Made by a program: the position numbers and the translations under genes
Shown: piece by piece, positions 26,839 through 33,798 of the stretch
Layout: every line of letters starts with the position of its first letter
How positions within the stretch are numbered: the first letter of the stretch is position 1
NCBI GenBank assembly: GCA_003211235.1
Contig: QCTG01000007.1
Coordinates: 1-35,594 of the forward strand
DNA from: Synechococcus sp. AG-673-B04
GTDB taxonomy: Bacteria; Cyanobacteriota; Cyanobacteriia; PCC-6307; Cyanobiaceae
DNA: 35,594 bases
Reading direction: 5' to 3'
Notes under the pieces: generated by a model
Told to the model about the DNA's origin: nothing
The model's database searches: none
What the model saw: the letters and a program-made list of their open reading frames with translations, nothing else

Positions 26839-26889
26839 CAGGTGCGTTGTTTCCAGATCAGCCTAAGCAGCCTGCTGCCTGTCGCTTTT

Positions 26890-28335
26890 TCAGTTGGGCA
26901 AAAGGCGTTGCAGGGGCTGCCATGGCTCGAGTCTTTGCAGAACCTGGTCACCCCAGCTGCGACCGCGTAGCCGGCCATCGAGAACGGCCAGGCGGCCGCC
27001 CGAGCGGCGAAGGGGTGCAAGTGCGGCTGGAATCAAACGCAAGGCTTCCGGGAGCAGCAGTGAGCGGAACCAGTCGTTGCCGAGCCGTTTGAGGCGTTCC
27101 ACCCGAGCCGCCGTTAACGGATCGCTCAGACTTGCGATGGGCAGCAGACCCACGATCAGCTGGTCAGGCTCCGGCAGGCGTTCCTGGTGCTCCAGCCACC
27201 AGCTCCAGCTGGAGCTGATGACTCCATTAGCTTCCGGAGTCGTGCACTGCTCCTGCACGCGCATCCCGAATTCAGCGGCCAGGCCGGCCGTGAGTGTTCG
27301 GCGCAGGGCTGGATCATCCAGAAGAACGATGGTGAGACCTGTCCGTCCAAGAACCAACCGCCGACTCTGTTCCAGCAAATGCTGGGCATAGATCTCGGTG
27401 TTGGGCAGGGGCTGACGGCGGGGAGCGAAGAGGGGTAGAGGTTCTTCCAGTTCCGCCTCGCGCAGGGATGCCGTGACGTCCGGTGCCGCATCGGCATCCA
27501 GCAATTCCTTGTCGAGTCGTGATGTCTCGCCGGTTTGGCTCAGCATCAAGGTGGGGCTTTCCCGAAGCATCCCCGGCAGAAGTTCCAGCGGCTCTAACGG
27601 TTCCAGGCACCAGTTCCATTGCAGAAGCTGATGATCCAATTCGGCCCAGCTGGCCCATTGATTGGCGTCTGTGGCTAGGAAATCCCCCCAGGGTGAGGGG
27701 AGCGCACCCATCACTCCCAGAAGATCGCGCAGGTTCTGAAAAGCACTTCCTTCCAGGCGGACCCTTGCATCCGGCCGGGCGGCATCCTGAAAAAGCTGAC
27801 GCGTCAGCCGTTCATACAACTCCAGCAGGAGGTGGTCGGCTTGCGGCAGGGTCTGGCGGAGCTCCTCCCAGTGGCTCACATCAATCCTGATCGCCATGTG
27901 TTGGCGCAGGCGGCAGCTCAACTGGTCGATGTCTGGAATCAGCAGCGGGCGTTGTTTCAGCTGTTGATTGCGGTAAGCACGGATCAGGCCCTTGTGATCC
28001 AGAAGCCAAAGTTGCCCGGAGGCCGGAGGGCTGGGCCCGCTCCAGCAAGCCAGTCGAAACCCCTTGCTCTTCAGCCGTGGCAGTTCCACCTGAAGCAGCC
28101 TTCGCTTCTGGCGTTCCGTCAGCACCAGAACGGCTGAGCTTGGTTGCAGGCACAGCGGCATCAGCAATCCGAGCCACCAGCGTTCTCCCGGACCGGGTGG
28201 GAGCCGAAGCAGGGTTCTGTCTCCGCGTCGCAGACTGCGGCCCACCAGCCGGCTGAGGGTGAGGTGGTGCGGCCAGTTCGATTCTTCCTGCCGGAGCAGT
28301 GTCTTGAGGTGGCTGTGGGCCTGGGCTTCAAGCAT
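26890..28335 (-). CDS. Degenerate DinG-like helicase family protein
   Basis: The protein has 481 aa. The C-terminal part (LLLPEALRLIPAALAPLRRS, then GGRLAVLDGRLRGRSWGDQV, then LQRLEPW) follows the pattern of the last helicase motifs of DinG/XPD-type superfamily 2 proteins. The N-terminal position of Walker A reads RLPPGPGERWW, without the GKT/GKS, and PDIDQLS stands roughly where the DEAH box would be. So the fold may be kept while ATPase activity is doubtful. A leucine- and tryptophan-rich middle has no motif I recognise. It is divergent from tyrA with 58 nt between the starts. Its role is unknown; a structural or regulatory remnant of a helicase is the best reading. Confidence 0.72.
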   Translation of the reverse strand: MLEAQAHSHLKTLLRQEESNWPHHLTLSRLVGRSLRRGDRTLLRLPPGPGERWWLGLLMPLCLQPSSAVLVLTERQKRRLLQVELPRLKSKGFRLACWSGPSPPASGQLWLLDHKGLIRAYRNQQLKQRPLLIPDIDQLSCRLRQHMAIRIDVSHWEELRQTLPQADHLLLELYERLTRQLFQDAARPDARVRLEGSAFQNLRDLLGVMGALPSPWGDFLATDANQWASWAELDHQLLQWNWCLEPLEPLELLPGMLRESPTLMLSQTGETSRLDKELLDADAAPDVTASLREAELEEPLPLFAPRRQPLPNTEIYAQHLLEQSRRLVLGRTGLTIVLLDDPALRRTLTAGLAAEFGMRVQEQCTTPEANGVISSSWSWWLEHQERLPEPDQLIVGLLPIASLSDPLTAARVERLKRLGNDWFRSLLLPEALRLIPAALAPLRRSGGRLAVLDGRLRGRSWGDQVLQRLEPWQPLQRLLPN

Positions 28336-28393
28336 CTGAGAACCCTAAACAGGGTTGTGCAGCAGGAACGTTCGTCGCAATCCATCGACCAAC

Positions 28394-29293
28394 ATGGTGC
28401 TAACTCCCGACTGCGGAATGGGTGAGAGCAAGGGTTCGGTCGGGATCGTCGGCCTCGGGCTGATCGGAGGATCGCTGGGTCTCGATATGCGTGCCCTGGG
28501 CTGGTCAGTGCAGGGCCTGGTGCATCGCACGGCTACGGCTGAGCGGGCTCTGGAGAGGGGATTGGTTGATGCTGTCAGCACGGATCCGGCCTGCCTCAGC
28601 TCCTGTGATCTCGTGGTTTTGTCGCTGCCGATTCCGGCGCTGTTGGCACCAGAGTCAACCCTGCTGGAGGCCATCTCAGAATCAGCGGTGGTCACCGACG
28701 TGGGTTCGGTGAAGCAGCCCGTACTGGAGGTTTGGCGGTCGTTGCATCCCCGTTTTGTCGCCAGTCATCCAATGGCCGGAACGGCCTCGGCCGGAGTGGA
28801 AGCCGGTCAGGCTGGATTGTTTCGCGGTCGCCCCTGGATCGCCACGCCGGAGGCCGGAACGGATCCAACGGCTGTGGAGGTTGTGCGGACGCTTGCCCAT
28901 GATCTGGGGAGTCAGTGGCATACGGCTTCGGCAGAGCAGCATGACCAAGCCGTGGCGTTGATCTCCCATATGCCCGTGCTGGTCAGCGCCGCCCTGTTGC
29001 GGACGGCTGGTGATGAACGCGACCCTGAGATTCGTCAGCTGGCTCAGTCTCTCGCCTCCAGTGGATTTGCTGATTCCACCCGGATTGGCGGAGGGAATCC
29101 TGATCTTGGAGTCGCCATGGCATCCAGCAACAGTGCCGCTGTTCTCAAGGCTCTGGCCGCTTATCGCTGGAGCCTGGAACAGTTGGAGGATGCCGTGCTG
29201 CGCAACAACTGGCAGCAACTGCATCGGGAACTGCAGCGCACCCAGAGCCTGCGGCCTGACTATCAGCAGAGCTCCCCCACGGGAGCTACCTGA
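28394..29293 (+). CDS. tyrA: Arogenate/prephenate dehydrogenase
   Basis: The protein has 299 aa from the ATG at 28394; an ATG at 28418 is also credible, and a TTG at 28355 gives an unconserved extension. It carries out NAD(P)-dependent oxidative decarboxylation in tyrosine synthesis; cyanobacterial TyrA mostly uses arogenate. The Rossmann motif is VGIVGLGLIGGSLG. VVTDVGSVKQPVLEV, SHPMAGTASAGVEAGQAGLF and ALISHMPVLVSAALL carry the catalytic histidines and binding residues of the family. It converges on the crtD-like gene with four bases between stops. Confidence 0.94.
   Translation: MVLTPDCGMGESKGSVGIVGLGLIGGSLGLDMRALGWSVQGLVHRTATAERALERGLVDAVSTDPACLSSCDLVVLSLPIPALLAPESTLLEAISESAVVTDVGSVKQPVLEVWRSLHPRFVASHPMAGTASAGVEAGQAGLFRGRPWIATPEAGTDPTAVEVVRTLAHDLGSQWHTASAEQHDQAVALISHMPVLVSAALLRTAGDERDPEIRQLAQSLASSGFADSTRIGGGNPDLGVAMASSNSAAVLKALAAYRWSLEQLEDAVLRNNWQQLHRELQRTQSLRPDYQQSSPTGAT
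29270..29287. repeat. Stem-loop at the tyrA / crtD-like convergent junction
   Basis: AGCTCCC-CCAC-GGGAGCT, a perfect 7-bp stem ending 4 bases before the tyrA stop codon and lying 10 nt past the crtD-like stop. It may end or protect the crtD-like transcript; no T-run follows. Confidence 0.4.
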
Positions 29294-29297
29294 TGCG

Positions 29298-30800
29298 TCA
29301 ACCGCTGAGTTGCAGGTCAGTGCCACGGTTGGCCAGCAGCTGACGGCAGGCATTCAGGGCGGACAGGCTCACACCTGCTGTTCCTTCCCCTGGATGGATG
29401 CTATCGCCGCACAGCCAGAGTCTTGGCAGCGGCGTGCGGCCCGCCAGTCCAAAGGGACCAAAACGGCTCGGGTGTTGTCCGAGGCCGCCGACCATGCCGC
29501 GTGGGCGACCGGTCCATCCAGCAAATCCACGCGGTGTTGCCATCTCCATGTGCAACCAGTCCTGGGGCTGCAGCTTCAGCCAGTCGGAGAGGGCTGTATG
29601 GATGGCTTCAAACCGTTCATGCTTGTGGCGCTGGTAGGTCTGCTCTTCCAAGCTGCACCAGTCCGCTGTCGGTGTGAACAGGCTGGCAATCAACGTGGCT
29701 TGCCCCGCAGGAGCACGTCCATCCCCCTCGCGGCTGATCGAGACGAACAGCGAGCCCGGATGATCAGCTCCCCGTTGCAGATGGCCTGGACAGTGATCGG
29801 GCAGGGCTTCTCGACGCACAGCTCCATAAAGCACCAGGGCACCGCTGGGTTCCGGCAGGGCATTCAATCGGCGGCGGTAATGCGCTGGAAGCACATGGTC
29901 AGCGATCAGATCCGGCAGACATTGAGGCGGAAGGCTGCTCACCACGTCATCGGTCTGGAGCGTTTTGGGCCGGCTGTTCCGTGGTTGCACGTCGACGTCC
30001 CAACCCTGAGATGAGGGGCGAAGCCCCGTGGCCCGGTGACGACGCAGGATTGTTCCGCCTGCACCCTCGATGGCTTCAACCAGTTGATCGCTCAGTACCT
30101 GCATCGATCCCTGCAAGTGCCAGAGTCCCAGAGGGGCCTGGGCCATGTTCAGAACGGTTGCGCCGTAGAGGGCCGCAGTGCGATCGGCGGGTTCCTGGGA
30201 ATACAGTTTCAGCTGCAGATCAAGAAATCGCCTCAGCCTGGAATCGTCGGCGCAACCGCAAAGCCTCAACAGGTCAAGCATGGATAGACCCGCGAGCAGG
30301 CCTGACGCCAGGGTTGGAAGTTGCAGTGCACCGATCAGTTGGCGCAGATCCCAGAGGGATCGTGGCGTGACGATTGGATCCTTTCCAGCGAAAGCCCAGT
30401 TGCTGCTGTGGATTGCATCACAAAGCCGCCAGAAAAGATCACTGCCTGGAAACTGGCGCTGCCGTTCCGCCGCCCAGCGTTCGGGGTCGTGCCACAAGGG
30501 GATCGGCTCCGTTCCGTCGCACAGATCCACAACGCAGCCAGGGTCCAGAATTTCCGCTTCAGGCAACGGCAGGCCGAAGTGGCGCAGCAGCCGTTCATGG
30601 CTGCCTCCTGGTTCAAGGCCCGCCACCTGAGTAGCACCCACGTCAAAGGTCCATGGACCGCGCCGGAAGGTTCCTGCGCAACCCCCTACCTGATGGTGGG
30701 CTTCAAGCAGGGTGACCTCCAGGCCCTCCCGGGACAGCAGGGCTGCTGCGGTGAGTCCGGCGATGCCACCGCCGATCACAATCACGCCGCTTTTATTCAA
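29298..30800 (-). CDS. crtD: CrtD-like carotenoid desaturase / FAD oxidoreductase
   Basis: The protein has 500 aa from a TTG at 30800 (coding NKSGVIVIGGGIAGLTAAAL after the initiator). No ATG is available near the FAD-binding motif, and the frame further upstream merely runs antisense through the fructosamine kinase gene. The dinucleotide fold GGGIAG, VTLLEAHHQVGGCAGTFRRG, FDVGATQVAGLEPGG and the C-terminal LWLCGDSIHPGEGTAGVSLS match the cyanobacterial CrtD (C-3',4' desaturase) branch of phytoene-desaturase/CrtISO enzymes more closely than CrtISO itself. The substrate in this lineage, which generally lacks myxoxanthophyll, is uncertain. Confidence 0.83.
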   Translation of the reverse strand: MNKSGVIVIGGGIAGLTAAALLSREGLEVTLLEAHHQVGGCAGTFRRGPWTFDVGATQVAGLEPGGSHERLLRHFGLPLPEAEILDPGCVVDLCDGTEPIPLWHDPERWAAERQRQFPGSDLFWRLCDAIHSSNWAFAGKDPIVTPRSLWDLRQLIGALQLPTLASGLLAGLSMLDLLRLCGCADDSRLRRFLDLQLKLYSQEPADRTAALYGATVLNMAQAPLGLWHLQGSMQVLSDQLVEAIEGAGGTILRRHRATGLRPSSQGWDVDVQPRNSRPKTLQTDDVVSSLPPQCLPDLIADHVLPAHYRRRLNALPEPSGALVLYGAVRREALPDHCPGHLQRGADHPGSLFVSISREGDGRAPAGQATLIASLFTPTADWCSLEEQTYQRHKHERFEAIHTALSDWLKLQPQDWLHMEMATPRGFAGWTGRPRGMVGGLGQHPSRFGPFGLAGRTPLPRLWLCGDSIHPGEGTAGVSLSALNACRQLLANRGTDLQLSG

Positions 30801-30851
30801 GGCCCGCCTGAAAGTCCGGCCATGCTGGCAAGAGAACCGCGCTGTTCGGCG

Positions 30852-31742
30852 ATGCACTCTGGCTTGCGGAACGATTTGGTGGCCTGCGATGGTCCCTTGG
30901 CGGGGCAAACACTGCGGGCGGTGCAGCCTGTTGGTGGTGGATGCATCCATCAAGCCTGGAGTTTGACCCTCGATGACGGTCAGCGCCTGTTTGCCAAAAC
31001 CGGGGGCTCGGATGCGATGGCTCTCTTCACTGTTGAAGCCGAAGGCCTTCTGGCTCTGCATGGGCATGCAGAGCCGGAGCTGCTTGTGGTTCCACGACCT
31101 CTGGCCACGGCGCAACTGGCCCATGGTGCGGTCCTTTTGTTGCCCTGGCTCGACCTTGGAGGCCGCGATCAGCATGCTCTCGGCCGGGGTCTGGCGCGTC
31201 TGCACCGGGCCTCAGCGGATGCTTCGCCGGGACGCTTCGGCTGGCACCGGGATGGTTTCATCGGCGCCGGTCCGCAGCCAGGTGGATGGCGTGAGCGCTG
31301 GGGTGACTGTTTCGTGGAGTTGCGACTGCTTCCGCAGCTCCACCTTCTCGGCAGGCTGATTGATGAGTGGGAGTCCATCCTTGTGCTGCTTGAGCATCTG
31401 AAGGACGATCTCAATCGACACGATCCGGCTCCATCACTCGTGCATGGAGATCTTTGGGCAGGAAACGCCGGTTCTCTTGCTGATCAACGTGGATGCCTGT
31501 TCGATCCAGCCAGCTGGTGGGCTGACAGAGAGGTGGATCTGGCGATGACCAGGATGTTCGGTGGATTTGGCGCTGACTTCTACACCAGCTATATGGCCGA
31601 ATACCCGTTGAGCGACAGCTCAGAGGAAAGAGTGGAGATCTACAACCTCTATCACTTGCTTAACCACGCCAATCTTTTTGGTGGTGGGTATATCGAACAA
31701 AGTTGTGCCAGTCTCAAGCGACTGGCCCGACATATGACCTGA
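30852..31742 (+). CDS. Fructosamine kinase family protein
   Basis: The protein has 296 aa from the ATG at 30852; the ATG at 30822 would add ten residues. VGGGCIHQAWSLTLDDGQRL and LFAKTGG form the N-lobe with the ATP-binding lysine. LVHGDLWAGNAGSL is the catalytic loop (HGDLWxGN), and DPASWWADREVDLAMTRMFG is the metal-binding DPA block. These fit fructosamine-3-kinase-related proteins, which phosphorylate ketosamines on glycated proteins so that the sugar is lost (deglycation). It starts 51 nt from the divergent crtD-like start and converges on the CAAD gene. Confidence 0.92.
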   Translation: MHSGLRNDLVACDGPLAGQTLRAVQPVGGGCIHQAWSLTLDDGQRLFAKTGGSDAMALFTVEAEGLLALHGHAEPELLVVPRPLATAQLAHGAVLLLPWLDLGGRDQHALGRGLARLHRASADASPGRFGWHRDGFIGAGPQPGGWRERWGDCFVELRLLPQLHLLGRLIDEWESILVLLEHLKDDLNRHDPAPSLVHGDLWAGNAGSLADQRGCLFDPASWWADREVDLAMTRMFGGFGADFYTSYMAEYPLSDSSEERVEIYNLYHLLNHANLFGGGYIEQSCASLKRLARHMT

Positions 31743-31759
31743 GCGAAGACAGCCGCTCA
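31740..31759. repeat. Stem-loop at fructosamine kinase stop
   Basis: TGAGCG-(8 nt)-CGCTCA, a 6-bp stem whose left arm starts with the fructosamine kinase TGA. It occupies most of the 30-nt gap to the convergent CAAD gene. Possible compact terminator, unproven. Confidence 0.35.
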
Positions 31760-31772
31760 ATCCGTCCAGGGA

Positions 31773-32156
31773 TCAACCCAGATATTCCTGACGCAGGGTC
31801 TGAACTTTCTGAACCAGGGTGTTGCGTTTCTCACTGGTGGTGAGATTTTTCCAACTCCATTGGCCCACGACCACAACGCCGAGAAGCTCCAGGAGACCAG
31901 GGACAACCGGAAGCAGGTTGATTGTGTCCAGAATTCCCTTAATCAGAATCTGGGCAACGATCACTGCCGCAAAGATGCCCACGATCTTGCCGATTCGACC
32001 CATCTGGTTCCAGTCGACCTGGTCGAGGGTCTCATTCACCTTGCCCAGCACTTCGCTGTAGCGCTCGGAAAACGATGCACTGTCCTCAGGGGCTGAGGAC
32101 GCCGCCGGGCTCGCAGATGCCTCAGTGGCTTTTACTTCAGTAGAGGCGTCGCTCAT
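31773..32156 (-). CDS. CAAD-domain thylakoid membrane protein (CurT-like)
   Basis: The protein has 127 aa from the ATG at 32156. An Ala/Ser/Glu-rich leader is followed by an amphipathic stretch (FSERYSEVLGKVNETLDQVD), two membrane segments (IVGIFAAVIVAQILIKGIL and LLPVVPGLLELLGVVVVGQ) and the short basic tail LTTSEKRNTLVQKVQTLRQ. This is the CAAD/CURT1 layout; CurT proteins bend thylakoid membranes in cyanobacteria. A stand-alone CAAD protein of related function is the safest call. Frames extending past 32156 run into the JAMM gene region and are unlikely. Confidence 0.87.
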   Translation of the reverse strand: MSDASTEVKATEASASPAASSAPEDSASFSERYSEVLGKVNETLDQVDWNQMGRIGKIVGIFAAVIVAQILIKGILDTINLLPVVPGLLELLGVVVVGQWSWKNLTTSEKRNTLVQKVQTLRQEYLG

Positions 32157-32220
32157 GGAACCGACGAAAATGGTCTTGGAGTGCGCTGAGCGTATCGGTC
32201 GCAGCCTCAATCCGCCATCC

Positions 32221-32667
32221 ATGATTCGGTTGGATCGCCGATGCCTCACTGTTCTGCAGCGCACGCTGCTGGCGGTATGGCCTCAGGAAGGTTGTGCGCT
32301 TCTCCTGGGATCGGCCGTGGGCGATGGCACTCTGCGTCTGATGACGGTCTGGCCAGCCTGCAATCGCTGGGGAGCGGTTGATCTCGATTTCCCTTGGACA
32401 TCAGCGTTGAGCCATGCCCGTGAACGGAACTTTGCTCTCGATCCGCGAGAACAGCTTTTGGCGCAGCGCTGGTCCCGTTCCAAAGGCCAGCGCCTGCTGG
32501 GTGTGGCCCACAGCCATCCATCGAGTGATGCCCGACCTTCCGCCGCTGACCGGCAAAGGGGAGTACCGCATCAGCTGATGCTGATCATCGCCGCCGGAGG
32601 CGAGATGCAGGCCTGGTGGTTGGGGGAGGATCGGCAGGTGCGGCCGGTTCTGATCGATGTCTCTTGA
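32221..32667 (+). CDS. JAMM/M67-family metallopeptidase (Mec-like)
   Basis: The protein has 148 aa from the ATG at 32221; ATGs further upstream overlap the divergent CAAD start. The JAMM zinc-protease set is complete: Glu23 in PQEGCALLLG, His97-x-His99-Pro in AHSHPSSD, and Ser107-x2-Asp110. Bacterial relatives such as Mec of Mycobacterium tuberculosis cleave groups from the C-terminal Gly-Gly of ubiquitin-like sulfur carriers. Its stop overlaps the start of the MoeB-rhodanese gene by 11 bp, so the two are cotranslated and probably act on the same carrier. Confidence 0.9.
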   Translation: MIRLDRRCLTVLQRTLLAVWPQEGCALLLGSAVGDGTLRLMTVWPACNRWGAVDLDFPWTSALSHARERNFALDPREQLLAQRWSRSKGQRLLGVAHSHPSSDARPSAADRQRGVPHQLMLIIAAGGEMQAWWLGEDRQVRPVLIDVS

Positions 32668-33790
32668 AGGTTTGACCCCTGAAGAGCGTGGCCGCTACGC
32701 CCGTCATTTGATGCTTCCCGAGCTGGGTGTTGAAGGGCAGGAGCGTTTGAAACAATCCGCCGTGCTTTGTGTTGGGGCCGGTGGTCTGGGGTCTTCCCTT
32801 TTGCTTTATCTGGCTGCGGCAGGCGTTGGCAGGATCGGCATTGTCGATGGAGACCTTGTTGAGGTTTCGAATCTGCAACGCCAGGTGATCCATGGCACCG
32901 CAAGTCTTGGTGGTTCCAAGGCCAGATCAGCCGCAAACCGAATCGCCGATCTGAATCCTCTCTGTCAGGTGGAGGTGCACGAACACATGCTCGACAGCCA
33001 TAACGCACTGGACCTGATCGGCTCCTATGACCTGGTTTGCGACGGATCCGACAACTTCCCTACCCGTTTTTTGGTGAACGACGCCTGTGTTCTGAAGGGT
33101 CGCCCCCTGGTCTACGGGTCAGTTCAGCGTTTCGACGGTCAGGTGTCGGTGTTCAATCGCAATCCAAATAGTCCCAACTATCGCGATCTCCTGCCTGAGC
33201 CACCTCCTGCAGGTGCCGTTCCGTCCTGTTCGGAAGCAGGCGTAATGGGGGTGATGCCTGGGTTGATCGGATTGTTGCAGGCCACTGAAGCGATCAAGCT
33301 GATCACTGGGATCGGTGACTGCCTTGACGGGCGCTTGCTGGTGGTCGATGCCCTCAGGATGCGTTTCCGGGAACTGACTCTGCGGCCGGATCCCTCCCGC
33401 CCACCGATCGAGCAGCTGATTGACTACAGACAGTTCTGCCGGCCTGAAGCCCCTCCCATGAACAGCATCAGCGTGATCGATCTGAAGGCTTTGCTGGACA
33501 GCGCTGCCCCAGACGTTGTGCTGCTTGATGTGCGCAATCCCCCTGAAGCGGACGTGGCGACAATCCCCGGCGCGAAGCTGATCCCTTTGGCTCAGATCGA
33601 AAGCGGTGAAGCGATCGATCAGATCCGTGCTCTGGCTGGAGACCAGCGTTTGTTTGTGCACTGCAAGCTGGGTGGCCGCTCGGCTCGGGCCGTTGAACTT
33701 CTGGCTGAGCAGGGGATTCCTGCCACCAATGTGACGGGCGGCATCGACGCCTGGTCTCAGCAGGTGGATCCTTCCGTGCCTCGCTACTGA
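32657..33790 (+). CDS. moeB: MoeB/ThiF-type E1 fused to rhodanese (MoeZ-like)
   Basis: The protein has 377 aa. Residues about 5-260 are an E1-like adenylyltransferase with the ATP loop GAGGLGSS (40-47), LVEVSNLQRQV and DGSDNFPTR. The presumed thioester or persulfide-accepting Cys191 is in VPSCSEAGVMG. Residues about 270-370 are a rhodanese domain with active Cys336 in VHCKLGGRSA. It should adenylate a carrier's C-terminal Gly-Gly and pass sulfur to it as thiocarboxylate, for molybdopterin (MoaD), thiamine (ThiS) or cysteine routes. The zinc CxxC pairs of E. coli MoeB are missing: NYRDLLPEPPP replaces the usual CYRCL, and no second pair is seen. Its stop is in a palindrome shared with the convergent CobO-like gene. 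Confidence 0.93.
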   Translation: MSLEGLTPEERGRYARHLMLPELGVEGQERLKQSAVLCVGAGGLGSSLLLYLAAAGVGRIGIVDGDLVEVSNLQRQVIHGTASLGGSKARSAANRIADLNPLCQVEVHEHMLDSHNALDLIGSYDLVCDGSDNFPTRFLVNDACVLKGRPLVYGSVQRFDGQVSVFNRNPNSPNYRDLLPEPPPAGAVPSCSEAGVMGVMPGLIGLLQATEAIKLITGIGDCLDGRLLVVDALRMRFRELTLRPDPSRPPIEQLIDYRQFCRPEAPPMNSISVIDLKALLDSAAPDVVLLDVRNPPEADVATIPGAKLIPLAQIESGEAIDQIRALAGDQRLFVHCKLGGRSARAVELLAEQGIPATNVTGGIDAWSQQVDPSVPRY

Positions 33791-33798
33791 TTCAGTAG
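33784..33798. terminator. Palindrome containing both convergent stop codons (moeB-rhodanese / CobO-like)
   Basis: CTACTGATTCAGTAG is a 7-bp inverted repeat around a central T. The TGA at 33788-33790 and the complement TGA at 33792-33794 are its symmetric halves, exactly the layout seen at recA/DUF1815. No T-run follows; a two-way 3'-end function is a hypothesis. Confidence 0.4.

Noticed and set aside
29010-30014. A 334-codon plus-strand frame across the tyrA/crtD-like junction
   Set aside because: It overlaps two well-supported genes in other frames and has no recognisable domain.
30321-30851. N-terminal extension of the fructosamine kinase frame back to 30321
   Set aside because: It runs antisense through the crtD-like gene; the kinase fold begins after 30852.
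30801-31205. N-terminal extension of the crtD-like frame to 31205
   Set aside because: The extra 135 codons are antisense to the fructosamine kinase gene and precede the FAD motif, which normally sits at the N-terminus.
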